Shown here: positions 41,627 through 50,623 of the stretch, one piece after another
Position numbering within the stretch: the stretch's first letter is position 1
Layout of the letters: every line of letters begins with the position of its first letter
Assembly: GCA_910577375.1 (NCBI GenBank)
Contig: CAJTLT010000001.1
Coordinates: 116,952 to 180,951 of the forward strand
Reading direction: 5' to 3'
Length of the DNA stretch: 64,000 nt
Source of the DNA: an uncultured Christensenella sp.
GTDB lineage: Bacteria; Bacillota; Clostridia; Christensenellales; Borkfalkiaceae
Translations under genes and position numbers: made by a program
The notes under the pieces: generated by a model
What the model was told of the DNA's origin: nothing
What the model saw: only the letters and a program-made list of their open reading frames with translations
Database searches by the model: none

Positions 41627-43304
41627 AAAGTACATCTTTATTTCCGTTGCCTTGCAAGTTTTGGGACTCGTCGCAAACGTGGGTATCACGGCAAGCATTT
41701 GTTGGGCGATATACCTTGCCATAACGAAAGCCGAGCCGATTATGTATTTGTATCCCGCGATTTGCGCCGTAGTGGGTATAGCCGTTCGTTATACAATGAC
41801 AAGACTTACGGGCGATATTAAAGACGTATTGGGCAGGCGTGTAAAAAAGGATTTGCGCGAACGTACTTACAATAAGATAGTCAAACTCGGCGTTCGTTCC
41901 ACCGACGGTATGAGTATGGCAGGACTTACGCAAGTGAGTATGGAGGGCGTGGAGCAACTCGATTTGTATTATTCGAGTTACTTGCCGCAGTTCTTTTTCG
42001 CTATGCTTGCGCCGATAATACTTTTCGCTATTTGCGTGTGGATAGATTGGCGTACCGCGCTTGTTCTGCTTGCTTGCGTGCCGCTTATTCCCGTTTCGAT
42101 TATAGCGGTATCGAAGTACGCAAAAAAGATATTCGCAAAGTATTGGGGTAAGTATACGTCAATGGGAGATAAATTCCTTGACAGCGTGCAAGGCTTAAAG
42201 GAATTAAAGATATTCAAAGCGGACGAAGCCCAGCACGGCAAGATGAACGAGAGCGCGGAGGAGTTTAGAAAAATCACAATGAAAGTGCTTGTAATGCAAC
42301 TTGCAAGCACGACGATAATGGACTTGATTGCCTACGGCGGCGCAGGTGCAGGAATCGCACTTGCAATTTGCGGTGCGGCGTTTTGGGGACTTAATCCTAT
42401 ATATGCGCTGTTTTTGTGTCTTGTAGCGGTCGAGTTCTTTTTACCGCTTCGGGCGTTCGGCTCGGCGTTCCACATTGCGATGAACGGCGCAAGCGCAGGA
42501 AAGAAAATCATATCGCTTCTCGATACGCCCGATCCCGAATGGGGTACGGAGCAAGTGTGCGGAAAAACGATTGAACTCAAAGGCGTTACGTTCTCTTACG
42601 ACGGAGAGCGCGACGTGCTGAAAAACGTGTCAATGACGTTCCCCGAAAAAGGAATGACGGCAATCGTCGGCGAGAGCGGTTGCGGTAAGTCAACCGTAGT
42701 CAATATGCTTGTCGGCGCATTCAGACCGAAAAGCGGCAGCATAACAGTTGGCGACGTTCCGCTTGAAAGCCTGTCGCGCGAGAGTTACTATTCGCATCTT
42801 GCGGCAGTCAGTTACAATACCTATATTTTTAACGAAACGGTGCGCGAAAACTTTTTGCTTGCAGACAAAGCGGCGACGGACGAACAAATCTACGCCGCGC
42901 TCGAAGCGGTCAATCTTGCGGCGTTTATCCGCGAGAACGGCGGACTCGACAAAGTGATAACGGAGGATGCGAACAATATATCGGGCGGTCAGAAACAGCG
43001 GCTTGCGCTTGCGGTCAATCTCGTTGCGGACAAAGATATTTACGTTTTCGACGAAGCGACGAGCAATATCGACGTGGAAAGCGAAGCAATCATTATGCGG
43101 AACATAAAGATACTATCGAAGAATAAGAGCGTAATCGTAATTTCACACCGCTTGGCGAACGTAGTACCCGCCGACAATATCTACTTTATGGAAAACGGCG
43201 AAGTGAAAGAAAGCGGCGAACATACCGTTCTGATGAGCGATAAACACGGCTATGAAAAGTTGTTTACCACGCAAAAACAGTTAGAGGAGGGCTACGCATT
43301 ATGA
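41586..43304 (+). CDS. CydD-like ABC transporter (permease + ATPase), pair 2
   Basis: 572 residues, start after CGGAGG within the preceding gene. About six helices, then ATPase: Walker A GESGCGKST, signature ISGGQKQRLALA, Walker B IYVFDEATSNID, SHRL. Organisation resembles CydD of heme/thiol exporters, but related pairs beside DtxR-type regulators have been proposed to import metallophores. ATGA overlap with its partner. Confidence 0.85.
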   Translation: MIDKELFKLIGKNKKYIFISVALQVLGLVANVGITASICWAIYLAITKAEPIMYLYPAICAVVGIAVRYTMTRLTGDIKDVLGRRVKKDLRERTYNKIVKLGVRSTDGMSMAGLTQVSMEGVEQLDLYYSSYLPQFFFAMLAPIILFAICVWIDWRTALVLLACVPLIPVSIIAVSKYAKKIFAKYWGKYTSMGDKFLDSVQGLKELKIFKADEAQHGKMNESAEEFRKITMKVLVMQLASTTIMDLIAYGGAGAGIALAICGAAFWGLNPIYALFLCLVAVEFFLPLRAFGSAFHIAMNGASAGKKIISLLDTPDPEWGTEQVCGKTIELKGVTFSYDGERDVLKNVSMTFPEKGMTAIVGESGCGKSTVVNMLVGAFRPKSGSITVGDVPLESLSRESYYSHLAAVSYNTYIFNETVRENFLLADKAATDEQIYAALEAVNLAAFIRENGGLDKVITEDANNISGGQKQRLALAVNLVADKDIYVFDEATSNIDVESEAIIMRNIKILSKNKSVIVISHRLANVVPADNIYFMENGEVKESGEHTVLMSDKHGYEKLFTTQKQLEEGYAL

Positions 43305-44989
43305 GTAAGAAAAAGTTACGCAGAAGCGGCGCAAACATAATGGCAAGCCTTATACTTTTGCTCGGCTCTCTCGCTTACATAATGATTTTAGCCGTTATAA
43401 ACGGCAGTATCGGTTTTATCTGCGCTATGGGCGTTACCGTATTCGGCGCGGTGGGCGTTGCAAAAGCGCTTGGCGAAGCGATTGCGCTATCCTACGGTTT
43501 AATAATAGGACTTGCCGTAGGTTGCGGCGTTCTGCGCGGCATCTTGCGCTACTTCGAGCAGTACAGCAATCACTTTATAGCGTTCAAACTTTTGGCGGTT
43601 TTGCGCGATAAGATATTCGGTGCGCTTCGCACGTTGTGTCCGGCAAAACTCGAAAGCAAGCATAAAGGCAGTATCATCGCTATGATAACGAGCGACATAG
43701 AAACGCTCGAAGTGTTCTATGCGCATACGATTTCGCCGATTGCAATAGCAGTATTGGTATCTACGGCGGTATTCTTGTTTGTCGGGTTTGTGTCGTCTTG
43801 GTATCTTGCGCTTGCGGCGGTGGTTGCATATCTGGTGATAGGAATTGTAGTGCCTATGATTTCTTCGTCAAGGCTTAAAGAAAGCGGCGTTAAATACCGT
43901 GCCGAATTTGCGTCTTTCAATGCGTACTTTCTTGACAGCATCAAGGGCATTAAAGACATCGTATTGAACAACGCAGGCGCGGAACGTGAAAAAGAAGTAA
44001 ATAAGCGTTCCGAACTGTTGCTCAAAGAAACAAAGAAAATGAAGCACAACTCTACCCGTACGGCGGCGGCAACCGAACTTACGGTATCGCTGTTTATAAT
44101 CGCAACGCTCGTTATCGGCATCGTGCTTGTGCATTTCGATACGCTCTCTATCGGCAAAATGGTAATCGGCGTGGTTGCGGTGTTCGGCTCGTTCGGTCCC
44201 GTTATTGCAATATCGGCATTGCCGAGCAATCTTACGCAGACGTTCGCAAGCGGCGATAGAGTGCTGAATTTGCTTGCCGAAAAACCTGCCGTAACCGAAG
44301 TGAAGAATGGCGAGAATATCGAATACGAAAACTTGAACGTGTCCGACTTGTCGTTTAATTACAACGAGCAGACGGAAGTATTGCGCGATATTAAAATGCA
44401 CGCCGAAAAGGGCGAGATAATCGGTATTGTCGGCGAGAGCGGTTGCGGTAAATCTACGTTCTTAAAACTGTTGCTTCGTTTTTGGCAAAAGAAGGGCGGC
44501 GAGATTGCCTACAACGGAATCGACATTGACAAAGTGAATTCGGACAATCTTTTGGACAACGTAACAATGGTAAGTCAAACGACGTACCTTTTCGACGAAA
44601 CAATAGAGGACAACTTGCGAATCGCAAACCCCAACGCCAGCCAAGAAGAACTCGAAGCGGCGTGCCGATTGGCTTCCGTTCACGACTTTATTATGACGTT
44701 GCCCAACGGTTACAAAACGCAAGTGGGCGCGCTCGGCGACAATCTTTCGGCAGGAGAAAAACAGCGCATAGGACTTGCGAGAGCGTTTTTGAAAGGTAGC
44801 GAACTAATCCTTTTAGATGAGCCTACGAGCAATGTAGACAGTATGAACGAGGGTATTATCTTAAAGGCATTAAAAGAACAAAAGAGCAAAAAGAGCATTA
44901 TACTCGTTTCACACCGTGAGTCTACAATGGCGATAGCGGACAGGATTTACAAAGTGGAAAACGGACAAATGCAAGAGGTCAAAGTATGA
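43301..44989 (+). CDS. CydC-like ABC transporter, pair 2 partner
   Basis: 562 residues. Membrane domain to ~320, then Walker A GESGCGKST, signature LSAGEKQRIGLARA (Ala replaces the first Gly), Walker B LILLDEPTSNVDS, SHRE. Presumed heterodimer with the preceding protein. The stop overlaps the ECF S-component start. Confidence 0.85.
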   Translation: MSKKKLRRSGANIMASLILLLGSLAYIMILAVINGSIGFICAMGVTVFGAVGVAKALGEAIALSYGLIIGLAVGCGVLRGILRYFEQYSNHFIAFKLLAVLRDKIFGALRTLCPAKLESKHKGSIIAMITSDIETLEVFYAHTISPIAIAVLVSTAVFLFVGFVSSWYLALAAVVAYLVIGIVVPMISSSRLKESGVKYRAEFASFNAYFLDSIKGIKDIVLNNAGAEREKEVNKRSELLLKETKKMKHNSTRTAAATELTVSLFIIATLVIGIVLVHFDTLSIGKMVIGVVAVFGSFGPVIAISALPSNLTQTFASGDRVLNLLAEKPAVTEVKNGENIEYENLNVSDLSFNYNEQTEVLRDIKMHAEKGEIIGIVGESGCGKSTFLKLLLRFWQKKGGEIAYNGIDIDKVNSDNLLDNVTMVSQTTYLFDETIEDNLRIANPNASQEELEAACRLASVHDFIMTLPNGYKTQVGALGDNLSAGEKQRIGLARAFLKGSELILLDEPTSNVDSMNEGIILKALKEQKSKKSIILVSHRESTMAIADRIYKVENGQMQEVKV

Positions 44990-45657
44990 CGCCGAGAGAA
45001 AAAGCAATACTCGAACTTGTGCGTTTGAGTGAAGAAGAACAGCGCATAGCGGATGAAGCCGAAAAGCACGGAGAGAGTGGAAAAGGTAAGCGGAAAATCT
45101 TTCAAAAGTATATGATAAAGGACATTGTGTTCCTTGCAATCATAACGTGCTGTACGCTTGTTACGGGCGCGATTATGCCTTTACTTGTAAATGTGCCGCT
45201 GTTTGGGATTATACAACTCGGACTTGGGTTGCAGTTTTCGTTGTTCCCCGTAATCGGTATGATGAAAGTGAAAAAGCCGTTCGCGCTTTTATTGCAGTCG
45301 ATGTTTATTTCGATATTCCTTGTGTTTATGTTCCCGCCTATGGTGCTATTGATTGCGTGCGCTCTTGTTGCGGAACTGTTGACTTTACTCATATTCAGAG
45401 GGTATAAAAACGATTGGGCGTGCGTGTTTGCAGGAACGCTGTATATGCCGCTCACTTTGCCGTTGTTGTATATGTACTACAATGTGTTCTACACGGTAAG
45501 CGGCGAAGAAAAAGCCGCTGTGTCGATGTTTATCGGCGGCGGTAACGTAGGATTGACCGTAGGAATATCGTTTGCCGTAATTGCCGTTTGTTTTGTCGGC
45601 TCGGTCATAGGTATGGTTATAGCAAGAGAATTAAAGAAAGCAGGAAAGTTGAAGTAA
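44986..45657 (+). CDS. ECF transporter S component, MptD-like
   Basis: 223 residues. After a ~38-residue charged N-terminus come about six hydrophobic segments, the layout of the MptD-type putative S components. It would bind the substrate and dock on the T/A module encoded by the next two genes. In this genetic setting the ligand may be an iron chelate, but sequence alone does not show it. Confidence 0.75.
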   Translation: MTPREKAILELVRLSEEEQRIADEAEKHGESGKGKRKIFQKYMIKDIVFLAIITCCTLVTGAIMPLLVNVPLFGIIQLGLGLQFSLFPVIGMMKVKKPFALLLQSMFISIFLVFMFPPMVLLIACALVAELLTLLIFRGYKNDWACVFAGTLYMPLTLPLLYMYYNVFYTVSGEEKAAVSMFIGGGNVGLTVGISFAVIAVCFVGSVIGMVIARELKKAGKLK

Positions 45658-46334
45658 TGGCGTTTTTCAGAAACAAAAGAAATCTATATCCGCTTATAGC
45701 GATTGCGTCGGCGCTGATTATAATGGTGTTCGGTCTTGTTATGGCGCGGACGGTTGTGTGTTCGTATTTTTTGCTCGGCGCACTTGTGTGGGTGATACTG
45801 TTCGGATGCTATAAACAGGCGTTAAAAGCGTTGCCGCTATTTATCGTGTTTGGCGGCGTGTTTGCGCTTATAGCGTACTTTTCAAGCGGAAAAAATTTTG
45901 ACAGTGCGTTAGCAATGGCTAATCGATTCGGTGCGGTGTTTTTGGCAATAGTGCCGAGTATGAGCATACAAGCGGTCGCTATGACACGCAATTTATCGCA
46001 GTTACATACGCCGCGCGGAATAACGCTCGGTATGCTTATAACGATGTCGTTCATTCCCGTACTACGAGCGGAAATAAAGCGCGTGCGCGAAGCGATGAAA
46101 ACACGCGGCGCAGGAAGTATACTCAACCCGAAAATCTTTTACCGCGCTTTCTTGATTCCGCTTGTAACACGGCTTGTCGATATATCCGATACGCTTGCGC
46201 TGTCTATCGAAACGCGCGGCTTTACGCTCGGAAAATCGAAGTATACGGTCTATAAAAAGGAAGCAATTAATTATATGGATGTGCTGTATATTCTCGGTCT
46301 GATTGCAGGCGTAGTTTTGGCGGTGGTGTTATGA
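45657..46334 (+). CDS. ECF transporter T component (CbiQ/EcfT-like)
   Basis: 225 residues from ATG 45657, overlapping the S-gene stop (TAATG). Membrane helices at both ends, with cytoplasmic coupling helices containing AMKTRGAGSIL and SIETRGFTLG, the two A-R-G type motifs that contact the ATPases. Confidence 0.85.
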   Translation: MAFFRNKRNLYPLIAIASALIIMVFGLVMARTVVCSYFLLGALVWVILFGCYKQALKALPLFIVFGGVFALIAYFSSGKNFDSALAMANRFGAVFLAIVPSMSIQAVAMTRNLSQLHTPRGITLGMLITMSFIPVLRAEIKRVREAMKTRGAGSILNPKIFYRAFLIPLVTRLVDISDTLALSIETRGFTLGKSKYTVYKKEAINYMDVLYILGLIAGVVLAVVL

Positions 46335-47752
46335 GAGCAATCGAATTAAAGAATGTAAGTTTTTTATATAGCGGTTTTACGGAAAAGGTTTTGTCGGACG
46401 TGGATTTTTACGTTGACTACGGCGAAGTCGCGCTGTTGTCCGGTCTTTCGGGCGAAGGAAAAAGCACGTTGCTTTCGATTGTGTCGGGCATTATACCTAA
46501 TATCGTAAAGGGCGAAATAACGGGCGAAGTACTTGTTGACGGTAAATCTATAATAGGGCAGAAGTTGGCGCAAACGTGCCGTAAAGTAGGCGTGGTTTTA
46601 CAGAACGCCGACAGTCAGATAATACATAAAACGGTAGACGACGAAATTGCGTTCGGGTGCGAGAATTTTGCGCTTGCGGCAGATAAAATCGGGGCGCAGA
46701 TTGATAGGGTATGTGCGATAGTTGAGTTAGACAAAACTGCGCAGACGCGAACGCTGTCGGGTGGACAAAAACAACGGCTTATAACCGCGTCAACGCTTGC
46801 GACGGGACAGCGTATTTTGATACTCGACGAGCCGCTTGCAAATCTCGACGTAGAGAGCGCAAATCTTTTAATGGATACATTACGGCAACTTGCAAAGGCA
46901 GGGTACGCCGTTTTGGTAGTGGAGCATAGGCTCGATATGGTGTTGCCGTTTGTTGACAGCGTTTGGAACATTCGCGCCGGCGTTGTTACGAAGATAGAGA
47001 ATAAGCAGGAATATTTGCTGTCGCAGACGGTGGCTATCGAAGATAACAGCGACGATCACGCAAGAGGAACAAAGATTTTTGACGTTGAGAACGTAGCGTT
47101 TTCGATTAAGAAAAAAGAGATATTAAAAGACGTAAGTTTTGAAGTTTACGAGGGCGAACGGTTGTTGCTTCTCGGCGAAAACGGTTGCGGTAAAACTACG
47201 CTTTTAAGGCTTTTGGCAAGGCTGTATAAGCCGACGAGCGGAAATATCGAACAAACTCTCGATCCGAAGTTCGGAAAGCGTAAAAAGGGAAAGAAATGGT
47301 TTAAGAGCGTAGGCGTTGTGTATCAGAATCCCAACTATCAGTTGTTTATGCCGACCGTCGAACAGGAGATTGCGTTCGGTGCGTTAAGTAAAGAATATGC
47401 AGACGAAATGATCGCTTTGTTCGGCTTGGAACATTTGCGCAAATGTCATCCGCAGTCTTTAAGCGAAGGGCAAAAACGCAGAGTGTCCATAGCGGCGGTT
47501 GCGGCAACTAACCCGAAAGTGTTACTACTTGATGAGCCGACGGTAGGACAAGACTACAAAGGCTTGTGCGAACTTGTAAAGATTCTCGATATGCTTCACG
47601 ACAGAAGCGGCAATACGATGATAACGATAACCCACGATATGCGTTGCGCCGAAGCCTTGTGCGATAGGGCAATACTCATCGCCGACGGAACGGTAAAAGA
47701 ACAGGGCGGCAAAGAACTTGCTCACAGATATTTTTTTAGAACTACAATTTAA
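46331..47752 (+). CDS. fused two-domain ECF ATPase
   Basis: 473 residues with two complete ABC domains: first Walker A GLSGEGKST, signature LSGGQKQRL, Walker B ILILDEPLANLD; second Walker A GENGCGKTT, signature LSEGQKRRVSIA, Walker B VLLLDEPTVGQD. The fusion replaces the usual EcfA/EcfA' heterodimer. Last gene of the operon beginning at 40854; terminator at 47822-47857. Confidence 0.9.
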   Translation: MRAIELKNVSFLYSGFTEKVLSDVDFYVDYGEVALLSGLSGEGKSTLLSIVSGIIPNIVKGEITGEVLVDGKSIIGQKLAQTCRKVGVVLQNADSQIIHKTVDDEIAFGCENFALAADKIGAQIDRVCAIVELDKTAQTRTLSGGQKQRLITASTLATGQRILILDEPLANLDVESANLLMDTLRQLAKAGYAVLVVEHRLDMVLPFVDSVWNIRAGVVTKIENKQEYLLSQTVAIEDNSDDHARGTKIFDVENVAFSIKKKEILKDVSFEVYEGERLLLLGENGCGKTTLLRLLARLYKPTSGNIEQTLDPKFGKRKKGKKWFKSVGVVYQNPNYQLFMPTVEQEIAFGALSKEYADEMIALFGLEHLRKCHPQSLSEGQKRRVSIAAVAATNPKVLLLDEPTVGQDYKGLCELVKILDMLHDRSGNTMITITHDMRCAEALCDRAILIADGTVKEQGGKELAHRYFFRTTI

Positions 47753-47821
47753 AATTGTATGTAATCGGCTGAAAGAAAATCGGGTTTCCCGATTGTTCCT
47801 GCGAGACGATAGCCGAGCATC

Positions 47822-47857
47822 AAAAAAGTCGAAATCTACGGATTTTGGTTTTTTTCT
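47822..47857 (+). terminator. terminator of the ECF operon
   Basis: A-rich stem AAAAAAGTCGAAATC pairing with GATTTTGGTTTTTTT around TACG, ending in T-run. Two smaller hairpins flank it: AATCGGG/CCCGATT (47778-47794) and AAAATAGC/GCTATTTT (47871-47895). Confidence 0.65.
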
Positions 47858-47939
47858 TTACCTGCTTGCAAAAATAGCGGTTTATTGGCTATTTTCCCAA
47901 AATATTCTTAGCCATCTTGGTTGCAAAACCGAGTATAAA

Positions 47940-48290
47940 TGTGCTTGGTTATATGAGGGGATATGCAAAAACTTTTGGCTTTTCGGTTGTATTTTCGGAA
48001 AAACTGTGCTTGGTTATATGGAAGGATAAAAAATCTTTCCGTCAGACCGCCACATTTTGAAGAAAACTGTGCTTGAATAAGTGAAGGGAATTTTTGTATA
48101 GACCCCGAACTTTTCGGGATAAGTGTGCTTGGTTATATGAGGGGTGTAAAACTTCTTTCAAGAAATTTGAGTTCAGACCATCAACTTTTGCAAAAAACTG
48201 TGCTTGGTTATATGGAGGGATAAAAAAATCTTCTCGCCAGACCGCCACGTTTTAAAGAAAAGTGTGCTTGGCTAAGTAGAGAGATATTAT
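47940..48290 (+). repeat. imperfect direct-repeat array, six units of ~56-75 bp
   Basis: Units start at 47940, 48005, 48068, 48124, 48199 and 48263, each with TGTGCTTGGTTATATG (units 3 and 6 degenerate) followed by a purine-rich GAGGGG/GAAGGA block. Four of the first five units end in TTTT..(G)AAAAC or AAAAG. The inner parts of units 2 and 5 are close copies (both contain CAGACCGCCAC). The 47753-48403 gap contains this array, hairpins and the regulatory sites listed next; no convincing protein gene. Confidence 0.8.
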
Positions 48291-48292
48291 CA

Positions 48293-48317
48293 AGGAGGTG
48301 CAACTATGAGTGGATAA
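48293..48317 (+). other. strong Shine-Dalgarno followed by a three-codon ORF
   Basis: AGGAGGTG, then ATG AGT GGA TAA at 48306-48317. It is either a minimal leader ORF or the stump of a gene lost when the repeat array formed. Confidence 0.35.
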
Positions 48318-48321
48318 ACTC

Positions 48322-48350
48322 CTGACAAATTTCTTTCTTTGGAGTAAAAT
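48322..48350 (+). promoter_or_regulatory. promoter of the recombination module
   Basis: CTGACA (48322-48327), 17-base spacer, TAAAAT (48345-48350). Confidence 0.65.
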
Positions 48351-48358
48351 ATACTTGT

Positions 48359-48370
48359 CGTATATATACG
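48359..48370. promoter_or_regulatory. 12-bp palindrome near the transcription start
   Basis: CGTATATATACG, perfect palindrome 9 bases after the -10, a candidate operator for the small ribbon-helix-helix-like protein encoded next. Confidence 0.5.
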
Positions 48371-48403
48371 ATTAGGCATATTTACCCTACGGAGGAAAGA
48401 ACA

Positions 48404-48670
48404 ATGGCAACAGACAGGTCTATTAAGGACAAGCGTTATGAAGAAAAGCATAAGGAAGAAAGAAAAGCGAAGTATATGATTTGGGGTACGAGTGTACCGC
48501 GAAAGTATGCCGAAGAGATAAACGAGTTTTTGGCAAAGTATGGTTTTACCAAAGTGCAACTTATCGAAGCAGGCTATAAGGCTTTGATTGACGAGGCGGC
48601 GGAAACGGACACTTCTCTTGCCAAGACTATGGACGGCTATGACGATTTCTTTGTATCGGAGAAAAAGTAA
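48404..48670 (+). CDS. small ribbon-helix-helix-like protein of the element
   Basis: 88 residues, Shine-Dalgarno GGAGGAAAG. A Lys/Glu-rich N-terminus is followed by WGTSVPRKYAEEINEFLAKYGFTKVQLIEAGYKAL, a beta-helix-helix pattern reminiscent of Arc/MetJ-type DNA-binding proteins, then an acidic tail. Probably a regulator of the excision/integration module. No specific family is certain. Confidence 0.6.
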   Translation: MATDRSIKDKRYEEKHKEERKAKYMIWGTSVPRKYAEEINEFLAKYGFTKVQLIEAGYKALIDEAAETDTSLAKTMDGYDDFFVSEKK

Positions 48671-48757
48671 CTCTTCTTCCTTGTGGATGGTAGCGGGTAT
48701 GATATTGGACTATATCAATTTTAATTAGGAAAGTGCCCGACTTCCCGAAAGGGATGA

Positions 48758-48925
48758 ATTATCGAAAAGCAACTCTATACTTATACGGAAACGTATAACG
48801 GAACGGAATACGTCGTTGTCGTAAAAGACATCGACACTTCCAAAGACAACGTATTAGCCAAACTTAAAAAGCTTATTATTAAGGACTCGCTTGAAAGGGT
48901 GCATTCCAAAGGAGATAAGGAATGA
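48758..48925 (+). CDS. TnpW-like small protein without an ATG start
   Basis: 55 codons reading ..EKQLYTYTETYNGTEYVVVV..LAKLKKLIIKDSLERV.., a pattern I associate with TnpW, a small protein often encoded just before serine recombinases of Clostridia transposons. The frame opens after a TGA at 48755, so only ATT (48758) or ATC (48761) is available near AAAGGG. The TGA stop overlaps the recombinase ATG (ATGA), which supports a real coupled gene. A short frameshift or rare start codon must be assumed. Confidence 0.5.
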   Translation: MIEKQLYTYTETYNGTEYVVVVKDIDTSKDNVLAKLKKLIIKDSLERVHSKGDKE

Positions 48926-50586
48926 ACAAACAACTTTCAATGCAACGTAACAACAACTATTACGGAGGTGAACAAATAGACGCCTTGTACTGCCGACTTT
49001 CACGGGACGACGAATTACAAGGCGACAGCAATAGTATTAAGAATCAAAAAGCCATATTGGGTAAGTACGCGCAGGGACACGGCTTTACCAATCCACGCTT
49101 CTATGTGGACGACGGTTACAGCGGAACAAACTTCAACCGCCCCGACTTCCAACGGCTTATGGACGATGTGAACGAAGGCAAGGTACGAACGATTATCGTG
49201 AAAGATATGTCGCGCTTGGGCAGAGATTATCTGAAGGTGGGTTTCTATACCGAAATTACTTTTCCCGAAGCGAACGTGCGGTTTATCGCTATCAACGACG
49301 GCGTGGACAGCGAAAGCGGCACGGACAACGACTTCACTCCCTTCCGCAATATCATCAACGAGTGGTATGCGAAAGACACGAGCAAGAAGATACGCGCCGT
49401 ATTCAAGGCAAAAGGAATGTCGGGTAAACATCTTTGCACGATACCGCCGTACGGTTATAGGAAAGACGAACACGACAAACAACAATGGCTTGTGGACGAA
49501 GAAGCGGCTATTGTAGTCAAGGAAATCTTCTCGCTGTGTATGCAAGGTTACGGTCCTACTCAAATAGCAAGGCTACTTACGGAACGAATTGTAGATACGC
49601 CCGTGATACATAACCGTAAATGCGGGCTACCCGCTACTACTTACACGTCGGAGTTTCCCGACGTATGGGTACAAACTACGGTTGCCGGTATTCTCGAAAA
49701 CCCCACCTATCTCGGGCATACTGTAAACTTTCGGACAAAGAAAAAGTCTTATAAGAGCAAGAAGAAAATAGACTTACCGAAAGAAGATTGGGTAATATTC
49801 GAGAACACGCACGAAGCGATTATAGACCAAGATACTTTCGACACGGTTCAGAGAATACGGCAAGCCAAACGCCGACCTACGGATATGGGCGAAATGAGTA
49901 TCTTTTCGGGACTTGTGTATTGCGCCGACTGCGGACAAAAGATGTATCTATGTCGTTGTACGACAATGAAACAAAAGGAATATTTCAATTGTTCGTCCTA
50001 CCGCAAAAAGAAAAAGACTACCTGCACTTCGCATCAGATTACCGTAGAAGCCGTAGAGCACTTCGTACTCACTAATCTACAAAGAGTGCTTGCATTTGCA
50101 AAAGACTATGAACAGGAGTTTTTGGAACTTATCCGAAACGAGAACCAAAAGGAATTACGGAAACGGTTACAAATCCAAACACGCGAACTCGAAGAAGACG
50201 ACAAGCGCATACGGTCGCTCGACCGCATTATACAAAATCTTTACGAAGATAAAATATGCGGCAATCTGACGGAAGAACGGTTTGTAAAGATGAGCCAAGC
50301 CTACGAGCAAGAGCAAAGCGAACTGAAAACAAAGGTTACTTTCTTACGGCAAGAATTAGCCCACGCAAAAGAACAGTCCGACAACGTAACGCGGTTTATG
50401 CGCTCTATTCGCAAGTACACGGAGATAAACGAACTTACGCCTGAACTTGTACGTGAGTTTGTACAAAAGGTAGTCGTTTACCAAGCGGAAAAAATTAACG
50501 GACGCAGAACTCAACGGATTGACCTTTACTTTAACGGCATAGGACAAATACCATTATCGGTGCATAACAAAAGAGAAACGGCATAG
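48922..50586 (+). CDS. large serine recombinase (site-specific integrase)
   Basis: 554 residues, Shine-Dalgarno GGAGATAAGG. N-terminal resolvase domain with catalytic Ser in YCRLSRDDELQGDS and the motif VKDMSRLGRDYL; recombinase domain (~170-290); zinc ribbon CADCGQKMYLCRC..CTSH near 335-375; coiled coil (~395-490) and a C-terminal DUF4368-type segment. Same general class as the transposases of Tn5397/Tn4451-like elements. It would cut attL and attR with a 2-base stagger. Gene ends ~60 bases from the right junction. Confidence 0.93.
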   Translation: MNKQLSMQRNNNYYGGEQIDALYCRLSRDDELQGDSNSIKNQKAILGKYAQGHGFTNPRFYVDDGYSGTNFNRPDFQRLMDDVNEGKVRTIIVKDMSRLGRDYLKVGFYTEITFPEANVRFIAINDGVDSESGTDNDFTPFRNIINEWYAKDTSKKIRAVFKAKGMSGKHLCTIPPYGYRKDEHDKQQWLVDEEAAIVVKEIFSLCMQGYGPTQIARLLTERIVDTPVIHNRKCGLPATTYTSEFPDVWVQTTVAGILENPTYLGHTVNFRTKKKSYKSKKKIDLPKEDWVIFENTHEAIIDQDTFDTVQRIRQAKRRPTDMGEMSIFSGLVYCADCGQKMYLCRCTTMKQKEYFNCSSYRKKKKTTCTSHQITVEAVEHFVLTNLQRVLAFAKDYEQEFLELIRNENQKELRKRLQIQTRELEEDDKRIRSLDRIIQNLYEDKICGNLTEERFVKMSQAYEQEQSELKTKVTFLRQELAHAKEQSDNVTRFMRSIRKYTEINELTPELVREFVQKVVVYQAEKINGRRTQRIDLYFNGIGQIPLSVHNKRETA

Positions 50587-50602
50587 CGTTTCCGCTATAC
50601 CG
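50579..50602. repeat. hairpin at the recombinase stop codon
   Basis: 10-bp stem CGGCATAGCG / CGCTATACCG with one mismatch and loop TTTC, no T-run. May be a weak terminator or part of the attachment site. Confidence 0.4.
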
Positions 50603-50623
50603 CTTCTCTTAGGAACTTAATAA

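Noticed and set aside
47718..48029. 103-residue plus-strand reading frame after the ECF operon
   Set aside because: It starts inside the ECF ATPase gene, crosses a terminator and enters the repeat array. No ribosome site and no recognisable protein pattern.
48042..48248. 68-residue minus-strand reading frame with repeated YNQA motifs
   Set aside because: It is simply the translation of the repeat units; no start signals.
47940..48290. CRISPR array
   Set aside because: Repeats are imperfect and spacing varies from 56 to 75 bp. Two 'spacers' are near copies of each other and no cas genes are nearby.
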